Shown here in pieces: positions 35,470 through 47,904 of a stretch of 64,000 bases of DNA (positions within the stretch are counted from its first letter, which is position 1; every line of letters starts with the position of its first letter). Where the stretch lies: positions 20,148,700 to 20,212,699 of the forward strand of contig OZ037768.1 of NCBI GenBank assembly GCA_964035545.1. Direction: 5' to 3'. The notes under the pieces are model-generated. The model saw only the letters and a program-made list of their open reading frames with translations. It was not told where the DNA came from and ran no database searches. Made by a program: the position numbers and the translations under genes. This DNA is from Bugula neritina. Its lineage: Eukaryota; Bryozoa; Gymnolaemata; Cheilostomatida; Bugulidae.

Positions 35470-37189
35470 ACTAGATATTTTGACAAGAGAGTTTATTTAC
35501 GTGTCAACCTAGGAAAGTAACTGAAAGTCACAAAACTTTAGATGAAATAAAGCAAGATGCCTATTTAATACCATGAGATCTACTATATATTATGTAAAAC
35601 TATGGTGCACCACACCCTCAATAGCTATAATCTACTGAACAGTTCCAGTAGTATTTTACTTGCACTTGCTTAGAGTCACGAGTCTTTAGCTTAAAATTCA
35701 CATAAGAGAAAACTTGTAAAAAATAATTGTGAAATTTGTGTAGATTCACTATAGTGAGACAACTCCTAATTTAAGCACAAGCACATTAGCAGGTCAATTT
35801 TTACCAATTAATGTTTTGCATGATATATAACACATACACCTGTGCTATGTGCAATCTACTTACAAAACTAAATTTCAAGTGCTGAATGCCAAAAAAAGAG
35901 GCTATGTTACACATGCTGACGTGGAAATCACCTGGCAGCATGCTAAGGGTTGCTGCTGCCAAGCCTTGGAGTATAAAGAGAGACCCTGGCACTAACCACC
36001 ATGCCTATATAATGTACAAGCCAATACAAGAGCCATCACTTGTAATAATATTGAACCAATACTCAATACAACCAACAACCTCTCAGTAATTCACTATCAA
36101 AGTTCAATATTTCTAAAAATACTAACTAAGCATGTTAGGAAAAGCATTTAGCCACAAATCTATAACTGGATGCAGATTTATTTCTTATATTCAATGAGTT
36201 TAGCACGAAAAGAAATTTGCTGACCGGAGCTATTAGATAGTAGATAACATAACAGTACATATTTATCTGCATAATCAGAGTGAGAAATTATTGAAATAGT
36301 AGAAGTTGGTTAGCTTTAAATAGCTAGAACTTGCATGATGGCAATACTGTTCAATGACCAAAACTTGGTAGAGTGGTGATTCAAAGTTAATGGCCAGAAG
36401 AAAGGGCAGGTAGTAAAAAAGACCAAAATGAATACCATCTAAAGATCAATTGGCCACTAGACTCAAGGACCCTTATAATACATGCAACTAGTTAACATGG
36501 TGGTCAACCAACAGGAAGCAAGCAATCTTACAGACGAATGCATGCAGGCTTCTGCTTCAGTATTGTTGGTATAATATAAAAAGAGCCAAAGTAATCAACT
36601 AGTGCTGCAGCATAAATATCCTAAGCAGCGTTACATAATGACATTATTGTTTTAGCTTCACCAGCCGTAAACCTATACAATATAACACATATTATACACT
36701 TTGTATTTTTCCTAAATCTGATATCTTATATCACAGTTCATGCACAAAGCGTTTTCAGATTTGGTATTTGGTCTATTGACTCTAAAATAGTTAGATATCA
36801 CGTACAAACTTCGTGTATCTGTGTCTCAAATACATGTACTTCTGCACAAACTGAGTGTACTAAACACACATATACTTGTATACTGAGCACTTGCATACTT
36901 AACAAGTGCACATGTAGATATAAAATGAACATGTACTATTTCCCCTTGCATCCAAAGTAACTGCTGCGAATATAATGGTTTTATCATTGAGAGATTCTAT
37001 GACTTTGTAACAGCTTCAATGCACAGAAAGATGCCAATAATATATGCCAATATATGCTTTTGCATCGAGTCATATTACTAAAAGTAGGATATAAATGGAT
37101 ATAAATGGCACAGGTGTACTATTTTAAGACCTAGACCCAAAACTTGACCTGCGTTTGTGTAGAAGAAGCGTCTACCATATTTTATGACA

Positions 37190-37335
37190 AAAACTCCGGG
37201 TTGTTTTGAAGTCTCCATGAGTGTGAGACCCCTAATGACAACGTGTTTAACTTCCCTCCCTGACACCACCGATGGTCCTGTTGGGATTCGAACCTATGAC
37301 CTCATACACACTAGGCCAGCGGCCTAACCTAACCC
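37190..37335 (-). mobile_element. tRNA-derived SINE, copy 2
   Basis: On the minus strand TGGCCTAGTGTG (A-box pattern) is followed by a perfect Pol III B-box GGTTCGAATCC (RC of 37284-37294), then CAACAGGACCATCGGTGGTG and TCAGGGAGGGAAG. It shares order and sequence with the copy at 22190-22307. No tRNA secondary structure is preserved downstream, as expected for a SINE head. Confidence 0.7.
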
Positions 37336-40300
37336 ATGGCTGAAATTTTACCCTGTATAAATAGTATCAAATACTTGAAATATTGCATTGTTGGCTCTTA
37401 TCATCGCCATCAGCAGGTACAAAAATAAACCATTTCTGAAAAAACCGCTCAATAATGTAAAATGGGAGTTTGCCAGGAGATGCATGTTACATCAGGTTAC
37501 ATAAGGTAGTGGCGTAGGGTGAGGCTTATCTCTACTGCGTATACGAATGTAGAGAATAATTAAAACCTACTTCAAGCCCTTAGGAAACAGTACAAATATA
37601 AATACAGTACACCACGCACAATTTATTTATAGCTTCCATGGAGCTAGCACGTGCGACTGCACACGCGTGCTCGCATTCATTGACCTCAACACCCAGGTAA
37701 TGTAATAATAGGCATTACCCAGCAGCATGTGCTATGCTGCGGCTAGCAGAGCCAATCTAACAAAAACTCAGTTATTGTGGGGAAACTTGAGACACGCGAC
37801 AAGGTAGTGATTGATACATTGTGGTTTTAATAACTTATGGAACCATATTGTGGACTTTCATTGGTGAATATTTTGTTGGAAGTTTTCCAGAAAAATTGGT
37901 TTATTCTATTAAATCAATTTGAGCAATGATTAATATTGGACTGTTTGTCTGAAATGGAACAAGAGTGTTTTCCAGTAAAATGTGTAACATTCCCATCACG
38001 TGAAGAAGTCTATGTTAAATGAGATGACTGAGAAAGATGATCTATCAGCTACAACTAGAAGGAATATTTGTCAAAACATCTCATGCCTTCAGTCATCAAA
38101 ATTCAGTCTGAATACTGAGTTTGCTCTCTTCCTAAACGCCCCCTTCCCCTTTTGCATTAACCTACAAACTGCGACTGAATGCTTGTAAAAGTCACCAACA
38201 TGACTGGATATTACTGGGATTAAAGTAGCTTTTCATCCATGCCCGTCTTACTGGCCCTTCCAGAACACTTTATTTGGACCAATACAGGGCTTTTCATCTT
38301 GCAAAAAATGCTTTCAGAATTCATAAAAATTAGAGTTAAAAAATTTGTATTACTTAACTTTGCAAAGTGAATTCATAAAACACATTTGACTGTATATATT
38401 ACAGAATGTAATTTGCTGACACAAATGTTTTTTACATTAGGTAGACTTGGTGAAGCTTTCAAATAACATGGAGTATTGGGTTTCAGAGGCTCTTAGTAAA
38501 CATTGTATTTTTTTTTTTATTTCTATATATTCTAGTCATTAAAAAGAACAGTTGATCATTAGGTAGAAAAATATAACTCCAGTCCAAAGCACACCGACTA
38601 AACTGTAAATTCCCCTCTGAAACTGCTACTTCCAAATGACATTTAGATTTCAATTTCAGCTTCAATTCCAAGTTTTAATTTAGGGGGAATTCCCACAATG
38701 TGATAATGAAACTTGCAATGCTCTTTGTGATAATGACCATATTATAAGGGAAAGCTGAAACTGAGCTCATCAGCCTGGTTTAGAAAATCCTGCAGACTAA
38801 ATGGAATGTAATGAATAATCTTGACTAAATATGAGCTGTCTGAATATTAAATCAATTTGAATGTAATTATCTATGCATATATAAACTATATAAAATAAAA
38901 AGGGAAAATATGGACCAGAAAAAAACATCTACTTCTACACTTAAGACTCTACTTACACCAACACCATAATTTAGTACTGCTAAGTAAATCAATCACTTGG
39001 TAAAATTGCATAATACTCAAATTTTTATTATGTCAAACTGTTGAGTTTAGATCCTAATATACCTAACAGATTTAGGTGAAACCAACTATGCTAATTCCTT
39101 TGTAGGAAAAAAAAGGAAATGACGATGCATCTATTCTACTAACTCGGTAGCATGAGGGAGGAGGGGAGTATAGGTACCAGGTGAACAGGAAATAAACTGT
39201 TTCTCCATCACATATTATGCAGACAATATATTGAAATGAATTACTCTTTTTATTTTCACACTAAATAAGTTGGAAATTTCCATATTTGTATCAAAATATT
39301 TTTTATGATTACCCTTTTGATAATTGAAGATAAATGATGGCATAAACAAGATGTAATCTTGAGTATGATTAGTACAAGTATAAGTGCATGACTTGTGCCT
39401 GATATCAATTTGCTACAGAGAGGTTGACCTCAGGTTAGCATGACTTTAAGAGAAATGTTCACCTAATGACCATTTATTGATTTTTAAAACACGTTTTCAA
39501 CTTCTATATTCTCTTTGCAGATTAAACTTTAAAAATTAGTTCATAGACTTCTAAAATAAAGTTGCTTTTTAATGTACACTTTTGAACCACGTAGCTGATA
39601 TTGTTAAGGATAATTGATTGCTGTTATATTCAAGTCCTGCTGCTATATTCCAACATTGTGTAGATAAACAACAACTACGTCAGTTTAAGTAAATTAATAT
39701 TTCATAGCATCATAATTTACTAGATCCGCTATTGCATAATCCAGTAGTAGTAAAATATACCAGAATGGAAGTTTTGCAACAGCCATTATAACAAAAAACT
39801 TCAGTAGCATCTTCGTGTTTTTTAAACACGTAACCAAATCTTAGATGAAAATAACCTACTGTAACTAGTATAAATTTTTATATGAAAATTTATTATGTAA
39901 GTTTAAACATGGATAATCCTTGCAATAATATTACTATAATTGCATGCTTTTATATGACTACAATTATGTATACCCTATTTAACTATGAAAGCACGCAATA
40001 TAATTTCTTTGTATGCCGATATATTACCGTAACTGAACACATATGCATTATTGTAATTCGATAAGGTTGTAGATTAATTTAAATAATCTCAAGGATATAG
40101 TGAGTTAATCGTAACACACAAATTATGTTATTGGCTTATTGGCTATGGGCTAATTACTTACAAACCAAGCACAGTCATAAATGAACCAGCTGGGAATACG
40201 TTTATTTTCTAAGCGTATTGCATTATTTGAATGTTGACACAATTGACACCAGCAGGACTTTTTTTCTGACTAATCCCATCTTTATGAATGTAAGCTTGTA

Positions 40301-40479
40301 AACCTCAAAGACAATACTACACAAACCATCAGTACAATATTATTTCCATTTATAATTTCTATTTCAATAAACTATTAGTATTACTATTACAATCAAACAG
40401 AATATAAATAAATTTTTAGTCAACATATAAAGTATTGACTTTAACAGGCAGGTGATTGATACAGGTTAGGTAAAATTGG

Positions 40480-42160
40480 TACAAGTACAACTATTAGTAT
40501 TAGCATTGCTATTACTTTGTGTTAGTATTAGTATTACTATTAATATTACAATTACTTTACCTTAGAATCAACCACAACAACTATAAGACTAAGAGTAAGA
40601 GTTAAAGTTAGACTTGACCAAAATAAAGATTTGGTCATTTACAGTTAGTGTTACTTACTTCTAAACTTAAAGCTAAAGCACCACTGGCAACTAACAGCAA
40701 CACTAAGTCTAATGACTTAGACTAACACCAACAGCCACTAACACTAACCCAAGCTGAAACTGTAATTTATAAATTTATAATAATATGAATAATAAGTAAT
40801 AACATCAACTATAAGTATAAGTATTACATATATTAATCATATATTAATATTTATTAAATAACTATAACTATAGGCCTAACAGTAACTATAAGTATAAGTA
40901 TTCAGGTATTATAATTATTAGTAATATTATGATAATAGTAATAATCATTAATTACATATATAGAAATATTTATTGTTATACTTATTGTATTAATAATATT
41001 AATATTAAATTCAATATTAATATTATTATTTTAATTTATTTTTTTATATTTCTAATATTGAATTTGATAACTATACTGATGGACACGTTAATACTAGTAA
41101 TAATGATATGTATTATTAAAAAATAACATATATTGATTCATCCTTAAAATCTATAGTTGGTATTTTGAAATTTTGACTTTAAATAAATAGTAGACGTGTT
41201 TCTCACCTTTTGGAAGGGGAGTTGTTTGCGCCAGCGCCATTACTAACAAACTGGGCTGATATTAAGGGCCAATCGCGGCTGCACTTAAAATCAATATACA
41301 GCACATTGACCAATATAAAGCAAGAACAAGAGTATATAAGCCATATCGTTGTTATTGCATCACGGTATCTCATCAACTGACAAACAGGCATTTAAACCTC
41401 GCATGGGTCAAGGATGATAGCAAATTAATGTAGCGAGTTGCATATATGTCGTTCTTTACATCCTGAGCGTTATAATTATGTGTGAATACATTAAATTTAA
41501 TATACTACTAATTGTAATAGTAAATGTAATAGAGTATAGAGTAATATCAATCCTAATATTAATAATACTCACCAATAGTAATAGTAATACTAATAGTATT
41601 AATATTAATAAATAGCTATAGGTCAAATACTGAAATAGCTATTTATTATAAGTACGTAGTAAATATTAGTAACTACTGTAACTCAGTAGATAGTAAGTCA
41701 ATTACTCAATTTGAATTAGTCAATTACTATTAGTATTACTATTAGTATTAGTATTACTATTACTATTAGTATTACTATTACTATTACTATTAGTATTAGT
41801 AAGACTTAGTGTATTACTATTAGTATTATTATTACTCACTATTAGTATTAGTATTACTCACTATTACTATTAGTAATAGTATTACTATTAGTATTAGTAT
41901 TACTATTAGTATTAATATTAGTATTACTATTACTACTAGTACTACTAGTAGTAGTACTAATAAAAAATTATAAAATATTAATAATAATATTAATTTCTTT
42001 GCGATATTTTACCATTTACTTCAAGTATAACCTTTACCTTACGCTTACTTTTAGTCATTAGTAACTGTGAGTAACTTACTCTTACTCTTAGTCTTAGTCC
42101 TTAGAGTTAATAGTGTTGGTATTGCTGATACTGTTAGTATTACTATAAGTATAAGTATAA
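40480..42160. repeat. Block of degenerate TAN triplet repeats (TAT/TAG/TAC/TAA), about 1.7 kb
   Basis: Long runs such as ATTAGTATTACTATTAGT dominate, most densely at 41700-41960. The left shoulder (about 40588-40610, AGACTAAGAGTAAGAGTTAA) reappears inverted in the right shoulder (about 42070-42100, TTACTCTTACTCTTAGTCTT). Low complexity explains the short ORFs seen here. Confidence 0.8.
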
Positions 42161-44047
42161 CTATTGTACTCATACTCGTATTGGCACAAAAAATAAGAGT
42201 GTAAATATCAATATGAGCATGAAATCGGAAATGGATACGATATTAATTTATTGGTTTAGTTCTATGACAATATGAATAAATTTACTCAGTGTCATTACTC
42301 GATTTCTTGATTACATTAACATTGTAATTGTGACGCTAACATTCATTCGATAAAAACAACTGAAAGCCATTGTAATTTAATTTTCGTTTAAAGTAATTTA
42401 AATAATTTAATTAATAATGAATTTGAAATAATCAAAAATACAATGACAAAGAAGCTTTAGTTTTTGAGAGAGAGAAGTTTTTTTATGAAATTGGAAATAC
42501 TATTCAACACTAAGATGTGTGAAATGGAAGAGGTTCTGGTGATATTTGATTATTTGACAAAACTTCAGACACTCTTTTTCCATATAATTGATTCATACAC
42601 ATATAATATTAACTTGGTGACCCATCGATAAAAGAGGTGAAATCCTAGGCTATAATCATCATTACTGGTATATCATGACCCATCATATCACATTGTTACA
42701 TCTTCAATTGTCTTGAATTTTGGTGTGTGGCACTGGTTGAAGTTTTATAAAAGCAAAATCAATTGTATTCCTTAAACTATGAAAGCTGGTTCTTGTATAT
42801 GACTAGACATTGTCACTGTGAACTCTAACATATAAAACAACTGTTATAAAATTTTGTGAATTAACATGGCAGTCAAGGCAGCTGCTATCAGTCATGCAAT
42901 GATCCAGTTTTATTGGTTTATGTTTAGCAACATTTAGTATGTGTGGTGAGTATAGTATCCAACTGAACAGAGCAGTAAATTTTCTGTTATAAATAACCAA
43001 ATAATTATTTATTTTGACTATTTGTTATAGCACCTTGTTTAACTCTTCTGAATTATAAATGGTTTGTGTCTCAACTTTTTTGCTTTTTAAAGTTTGTTAT
43101 CAGTGCAACATTTTCCTTATAATTTTGCGGTTGGATACAACCAGGTGGTGGCCTTCTTTCATGTACATTCATACAATGATTTTGAGTAATATTTTTTCAA
43201 AAAAATCTATTTCTATGAAATTATAATATAGTTTTAAGATAATTTAATATATTTATGACCTTATTAGTTAATGTTTAGGCTGTCAAAAGCATTCCATTAT
43301 ATACTTTTTGGAACTTTGCATCAATTGACATTAAACTAGGCATTTGTTTTTATAATGCAATGCCGAACACTATCTCATTGTATGCATTATATTTCTATAC
43401 CTCAAAGCATTCTGAAATTATTAACACTAAATATACAATTTAAGTAGGAGATACTTTTTAGTTATAGTGAAAAATTAATAACTAGTGCTGGTGTATAAGT
43501 ATATTGTGTGCTAGTAAATATCAATGTTGAAAATGGTTTACTTTAAATATTCAGCAGTATAGTTTTTGCATTCAAACAAGGCTTCAATAGTAAACAATGT
43601 TATGCTTACTTGTTTAAAAATACTGTAACAGTAGTTCGAAAACAATAGCTGCAGAAATACATGCAGTGATAGTCAAAGTTACATAATTAGCTGTAGACAC
43701 AAGTTGTAGACAAACATAGATATCAACAATATTGATCAATTAGTTATTAATAGTACTTGAAATTATTTTGAGATTGTTTAAGTAATAAAAACTATTTACT
43801 CAAGCAGCCCCCTAAATAGAAATATGATGCTGCTTACACAGTTTTTTCAGCTATACTGTCAACTTGATGCATAACTCCTATAATTATTTTTATGCTGTTA
43901 TGAATAAATATCTTGCAGTAATCTGAACTATGCATTTGAAAACACTCACTTATGATCAGAATGAGAAATTTTTTTAAAGAATTTGCAAGTCATATGTAAC
44001 TATTTGTTAGTAGCATTTAAATTTATTTATCATTTTCAGCGGGTTGG

Positions 44048-47000
44048 ATGGCCACTTCCATAACACTAAAGTGCAGATCCAAGTCTGCGATTCACTCAAT
44101 TAAAGATTTAAACACTCACTCAACACTCTTTGAACTGAAGGGTTTCATACTGAGTCTGACGGGGCTGGAATACAATGAACTTTCCCTCAAGTCTGGGTAC
44201 CCACCTACATGTATAACCAACAGTGAGTTTGCCTGAAAGTTGGCACTAAAGCTAATTTCCATCAATACTACACTCCTTTAGTATCTAGAAAAGTTATATA
44301 TTTTAAGGTTATTGACAGGTGTTTCTAAGCTAGTCTAAACAAAGCTCAAGTTAAGTTTGCCATGCAAAAGTGGTTTATCAAACGGAAAATTTTAGGCTAG
44401 TTGAAATGACTACAGGTACCGCAGTAAAAATGGTTGGAAAACATAAAAAACTAATATCTAATCTTTGACTACCCATCATCTTCACACCTCCTACTATCTC
44501 TTGCGCTTATATCAACTTTGAATTGTAGCAATACCTAATCTATAAGAAAATTAAGTATTAACTTTGACCAAAAAAAAAAACAATGTACTTGTCATGATCT
44601 TTGTCTCAAATTGTTCACTAGGTGAGTTAAGCAATGATTCGAATATTTATGCCGATGAATAAAAAATTATGCACAAAATAGAATGAATAATTTTTATTAG
44701 TTTACGCCCAGTTGTTTGTTTCATCAGATATTTCAATTATGCTGATGTCATTGCACATGAAACAAAATTTAAATACTTGATATTATGATATTATATGAAG
44801 ATATTTTCATGACATCATGTATATATTTTTAGTAAAATCATTATTTATTCAATTTATTAGTTTCTTTTCGTCAGTCTAATTACTATCTCTTACTCTTCAG
44901 AAAATCATCATCAATATTTTGCTCACTGAATAAAAAATTTGGGAAATAGCAATTTATTGTTAAGTCGCAACTTATAATTTAGATGAATAATTGATGACTT
45001 ACATCTTCACAAACACCAAAAGTTTATGGTGATGTAGAGCTTCATAATTATTCTGAAATTGCAGGTTGAATTTCTACATTATTTTATGTCTTTTTTATTA
45101 TAATTCCAAACCTAATTGCAAATAATTTTTAAAGGAAAATTCCCAATCTGATTTTTCAAACCCAATAACTTTAGACTAACAATTTCTTGCAAATAACTTC
45201 AAATTTTTGCTTGATTTCAAACTTATACTGATGGATTTTGCACTCAAAAAGAAATTGATAACTAATGACCCTCAAGTCTAATAATTTATGATTAATAAAT
45301 GTAATTTTTAAAAACTATGAATTCTTATAAGTCTAATAATTCTGAAAATACTTCAAGTTGGTACTCTAGGTTATCATTTTAAAGAAAAAGTAAACTATAC
45401 AAAACTGAAAAAAAATTCAAGTTCATTTCTTTAATCTAAAATGTCTTGTTTTGTAACTCTCAACATTTCTGCACTGTCAGGGCAACTTTTGAATTTTAAT
45501 AAAAAAATATCTGTGCCTAGTTATTCAAGTATTTAGTGATCTACATAAGCGATGCTACAATGTAATGTTGAAAATTCAAGCTCAACTTTTTGCGCTGGTT
45601 AAAATAATATGCTTTATTGACCTATGTGTTTAGTAGTACACATCTTGTGATGTAGTATAAAACTTTGAGATTGGCTTATAGTATTTGGTCCAGTACTAAA
45701 TATATTGACTGAAGTATGTGTTGGACTACAGCTACTTATACAGTATATAATGATGACCTGCAGGCTATGAATTTTGGCACCTAACATCTACGTGTATCCG
45801 GTTATAGTAACGATCTTTTAGGGATGAAATTAGTACCAGTATTCATGTCCAGTCTCCAAAGAAATACGTTAATAATTATGCCAAAGTTTTTCCTTAGTTT
45901 AAGAAGTTCACTGTTACAAAAGGTTAGGGAGAGATTCAGAAACATATATTTCATATAGTCTAAAGAATTAAGCAAGAGCTGAAAAGCGTTGTGTCGAGAT
46001 ATTTAAGTATTGCTGGTTATACTTTAAGGTGACGAAACACTTCTCACGGACTGCGGCATCAGAAATGGTGACCTAATCATTGTGGAGGAGCTGAAAGAAG
46101 GCAGTAGCTTTTCTCCAAGTATGTCATTCTATCATATTATACCTCATCATGTCTTACAGAGCAAATTGCAGCTAGTTATCATCTGATATTACTTTTTTAG
46201 TAAATCTTAAACCATGTGCTGAAAATTTCTTCAATGACAGTTATCTAATAAATTTAAAGTTGTTATTTCCTGGTTGTTTTGGACTTTTAAATATGGGAAC
46301 TAGTTATACTGATTTAAAGGTTATTTATAAACTTCTGTATTTTATGTTGCAGAAAAAAGGCCTGCAGCCACAGGCATATCCTCATCACAAACCAGTATTA
46401 AAAAGCCTGCGATGAACCAAGTGAATCTCGGTGTTACGAGAAAAATTGTGCCGGCCAATAACTCTTGTCTATTTACTAGCATCGGCTTCTGTTTGCATAG
46501 AAGAATAGACCAAGCCGATGCTCGTATCATGCGCAGAATCGTAGCTGAGGAAGTATTATCAGACTCTGAGAAGTTCACTGAAGCATTATTAGGTAAAATC
46601 CAAAGTTCAGTTACTGAGAATTTGTAATCAGTAATTGCAGTAGTTTATTTGGGCAGTTCAAAGTTTTCTCTCATCATGTGTACAAAGTCGATTTTATTGA
46701 ATCTGTGCAGTTCATATACACTGTTGTACTTGTGGTGCTTATACCGTAGTCTGTTGAGTGTGGAACTTACTTTTGCCATATATACTGCAATTGGATAAAT
46801 ATAATTTTTTTTATATATATGGTGTTGAATTAACATAATATGCTTCTGGCAGTGAATAGGATGTGAATATATAGGTCAAGTCGCTGGAGGTTTGTGTAGG
46901 TGTCCTAGGCTTAACCAGCATAGTTGATGAAACTTGAGTCTGTTGCTGAATGTTAATTGGCCAATATTGTAATGTGGGTCTCTGGTGAGTCATCATCTCA

Positions 47001-47440
47001 AATATGTTTCAACAGGTAGACCTCCTCAGGAGTATGCTGATTGGATTATGAAGCCGGAATCCTGGGGTGGGGGTATTGAGCTTTCAATTCTATGCAAACA
47101 GTATTCTATGGAAATTGATGTGATTGATATTAAAAACACGAGAATTGAGAAGTTTGGAGAAGAGCATAGTAACAGAATATTGCTCCTGTATGACGGCATT
47201 CACTACGACGCGCTATTTGAGGAAGACTCCCCTAAACCACGAACAATATTCCCATCTTCTAATGATGACATTTTGGCTAGGGCGCTGGCTTTGGCCGAAA
47301 AAGAAAATGCTAATCGCCAGTTTACAGACACTAAAAATTTTAAGCTGAAATGTTTGAACTGTTCTAGAGGTTTAAATGGTGCTCTAGATGCCAAAGAGCA
47401 TGCCGAGTTAACAGGCCATGTTAACTTTGGGGAGACCTAG
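44048..47440 (+). CDS. YOD1: OTU-family deubiquitinase, YOD1/OTU1 type
   Basis: Four coding exons: 44048-44222, 46029-46118, 46353-46592 and 47016-47440 (stop TAG 47438-47440). Phases fit and give 309 residues (human 348; the human N-terminal leader is shorter here). Order: UBX-like domain (about 1-80, ending GDLIIVEEL), linker, OTU domain with PANNSCLFTS (nucleophile Cys127), ESWGGGIELSIL and YDGIHYD (His231), then a C-terminal C2H2 finger (Cys281, Cys284, His297, His303) ending HVNFGET. In the family this enzyme works with p97/VCP in ER-associated degradation, trimming K11-, K27-, K29- and K33-linked ubiquitin. The usual Asp three residues before the catalytic Cys is Asn124 here. A strong acceptor (tcattttcag, ending 44039) nine bases before the ATG indicates a 5' UTR intron. 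Confidence 0.95.
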
Positions 47441-47657
47441 CAGCTTTCAAGACCAGGTTTAATGGCTCCTCTCCGTAATATAAGATTGAATCAAGTGTGT
47501 GATACAACATGCTAGTTTTTTACTCACTGTTTATATGTTATAAATTTTACTGAGAAGTCTAAATTAACTCGCTGGTGATCTCAAAACTATTTTAGCTCAT
47601 TTTGCGAACGGTTTCTATAATATTGAATGTGTTTTGCTTAAGCTTAAGAATTTTTAG

Positions 47658-47663
47658 AATAAA
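47658..47663 (+). promoter_or_regulatory. Possible YOD1 polyadenylation signal
   Basis: AATAAA lies 218 bases after the YOD1 stop codon and is the first plus-strand hexamer there. A minus-strand AATAAA (47675-47680) that could serve the convergent acyl-CoA dehydrogenase gene is 11 bases away. Confidence 0.45.
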
Positions 47664-47674
47664 TGTGAAAATAT

Positions 47675-47680
47675 TTTATT
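47675..47680 (-). promoter_or_regulatory. Possible acyl-CoA dehydrogenase polyadenylation signal
   Basis: TTTATT on the + strand reads AATAAA on the minus strand, about 225 bases past the stop codon. Another AATAAA overlaps the stop codon itself (47904-47909). If the distal one is used, the two genes' 3' ends overlap. Confidence 0.35.
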
Positions 47681-47904
47681 TAGACATAATTTATAAAACT
47701 ATGATATTTCTTGAAAAAAGTTTTACATACTTTTTATAGAATATTGCGCTCTATTAGCTTATGCCATATAATTAAGAAAATAAAAATATATAATGATTAA
47801 AAATGCCATAATTTGACATAACTAGAAACATAATACTTTATATACTCACAAGTCATTGTCAAAATGTTGAAAGAAATTTAAAAACAAGAAAAATAGAACC
47901 AGAT

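Larger units (their letters stand above)
33890..44039. other. Intergenic region between PFKFB and YOD1, no gene recognised
   Basis: Nothing recognisable as protein-coding. It holds a SINE (37190-37335), a G11 tract (35459-35469), a block of TAN triplet repeats (40480-42160), and short less AT-rich patches. One patch at 37633-37690 has an acceptor-like start, an ATG and a donor-like AG/GTAATG. YOD1 has an intron just before its first coding exon, so its non-coding first exon probably lies in this region. Confidence 0.5.
47441..47904. other. Convergent intergenic region (3' ends of YOD1 and acyl-CoA dehydrogenase)
   Basis: The 464 bases between two convergent stop codons contain AT-rich 3' untranslated sequence and polyadenylation hexamers on both strands. 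No ORF. Confidence 0.6.

Noticed and set aside
37633-37690. Exon-like patch with ATG and AG/GTAATG donor before YOD1
   Set aside because: It cannot be joined in frame to the YOD1 coding exon at 44040; at most a 5' UTR exon with an upstream ATG, without further support.
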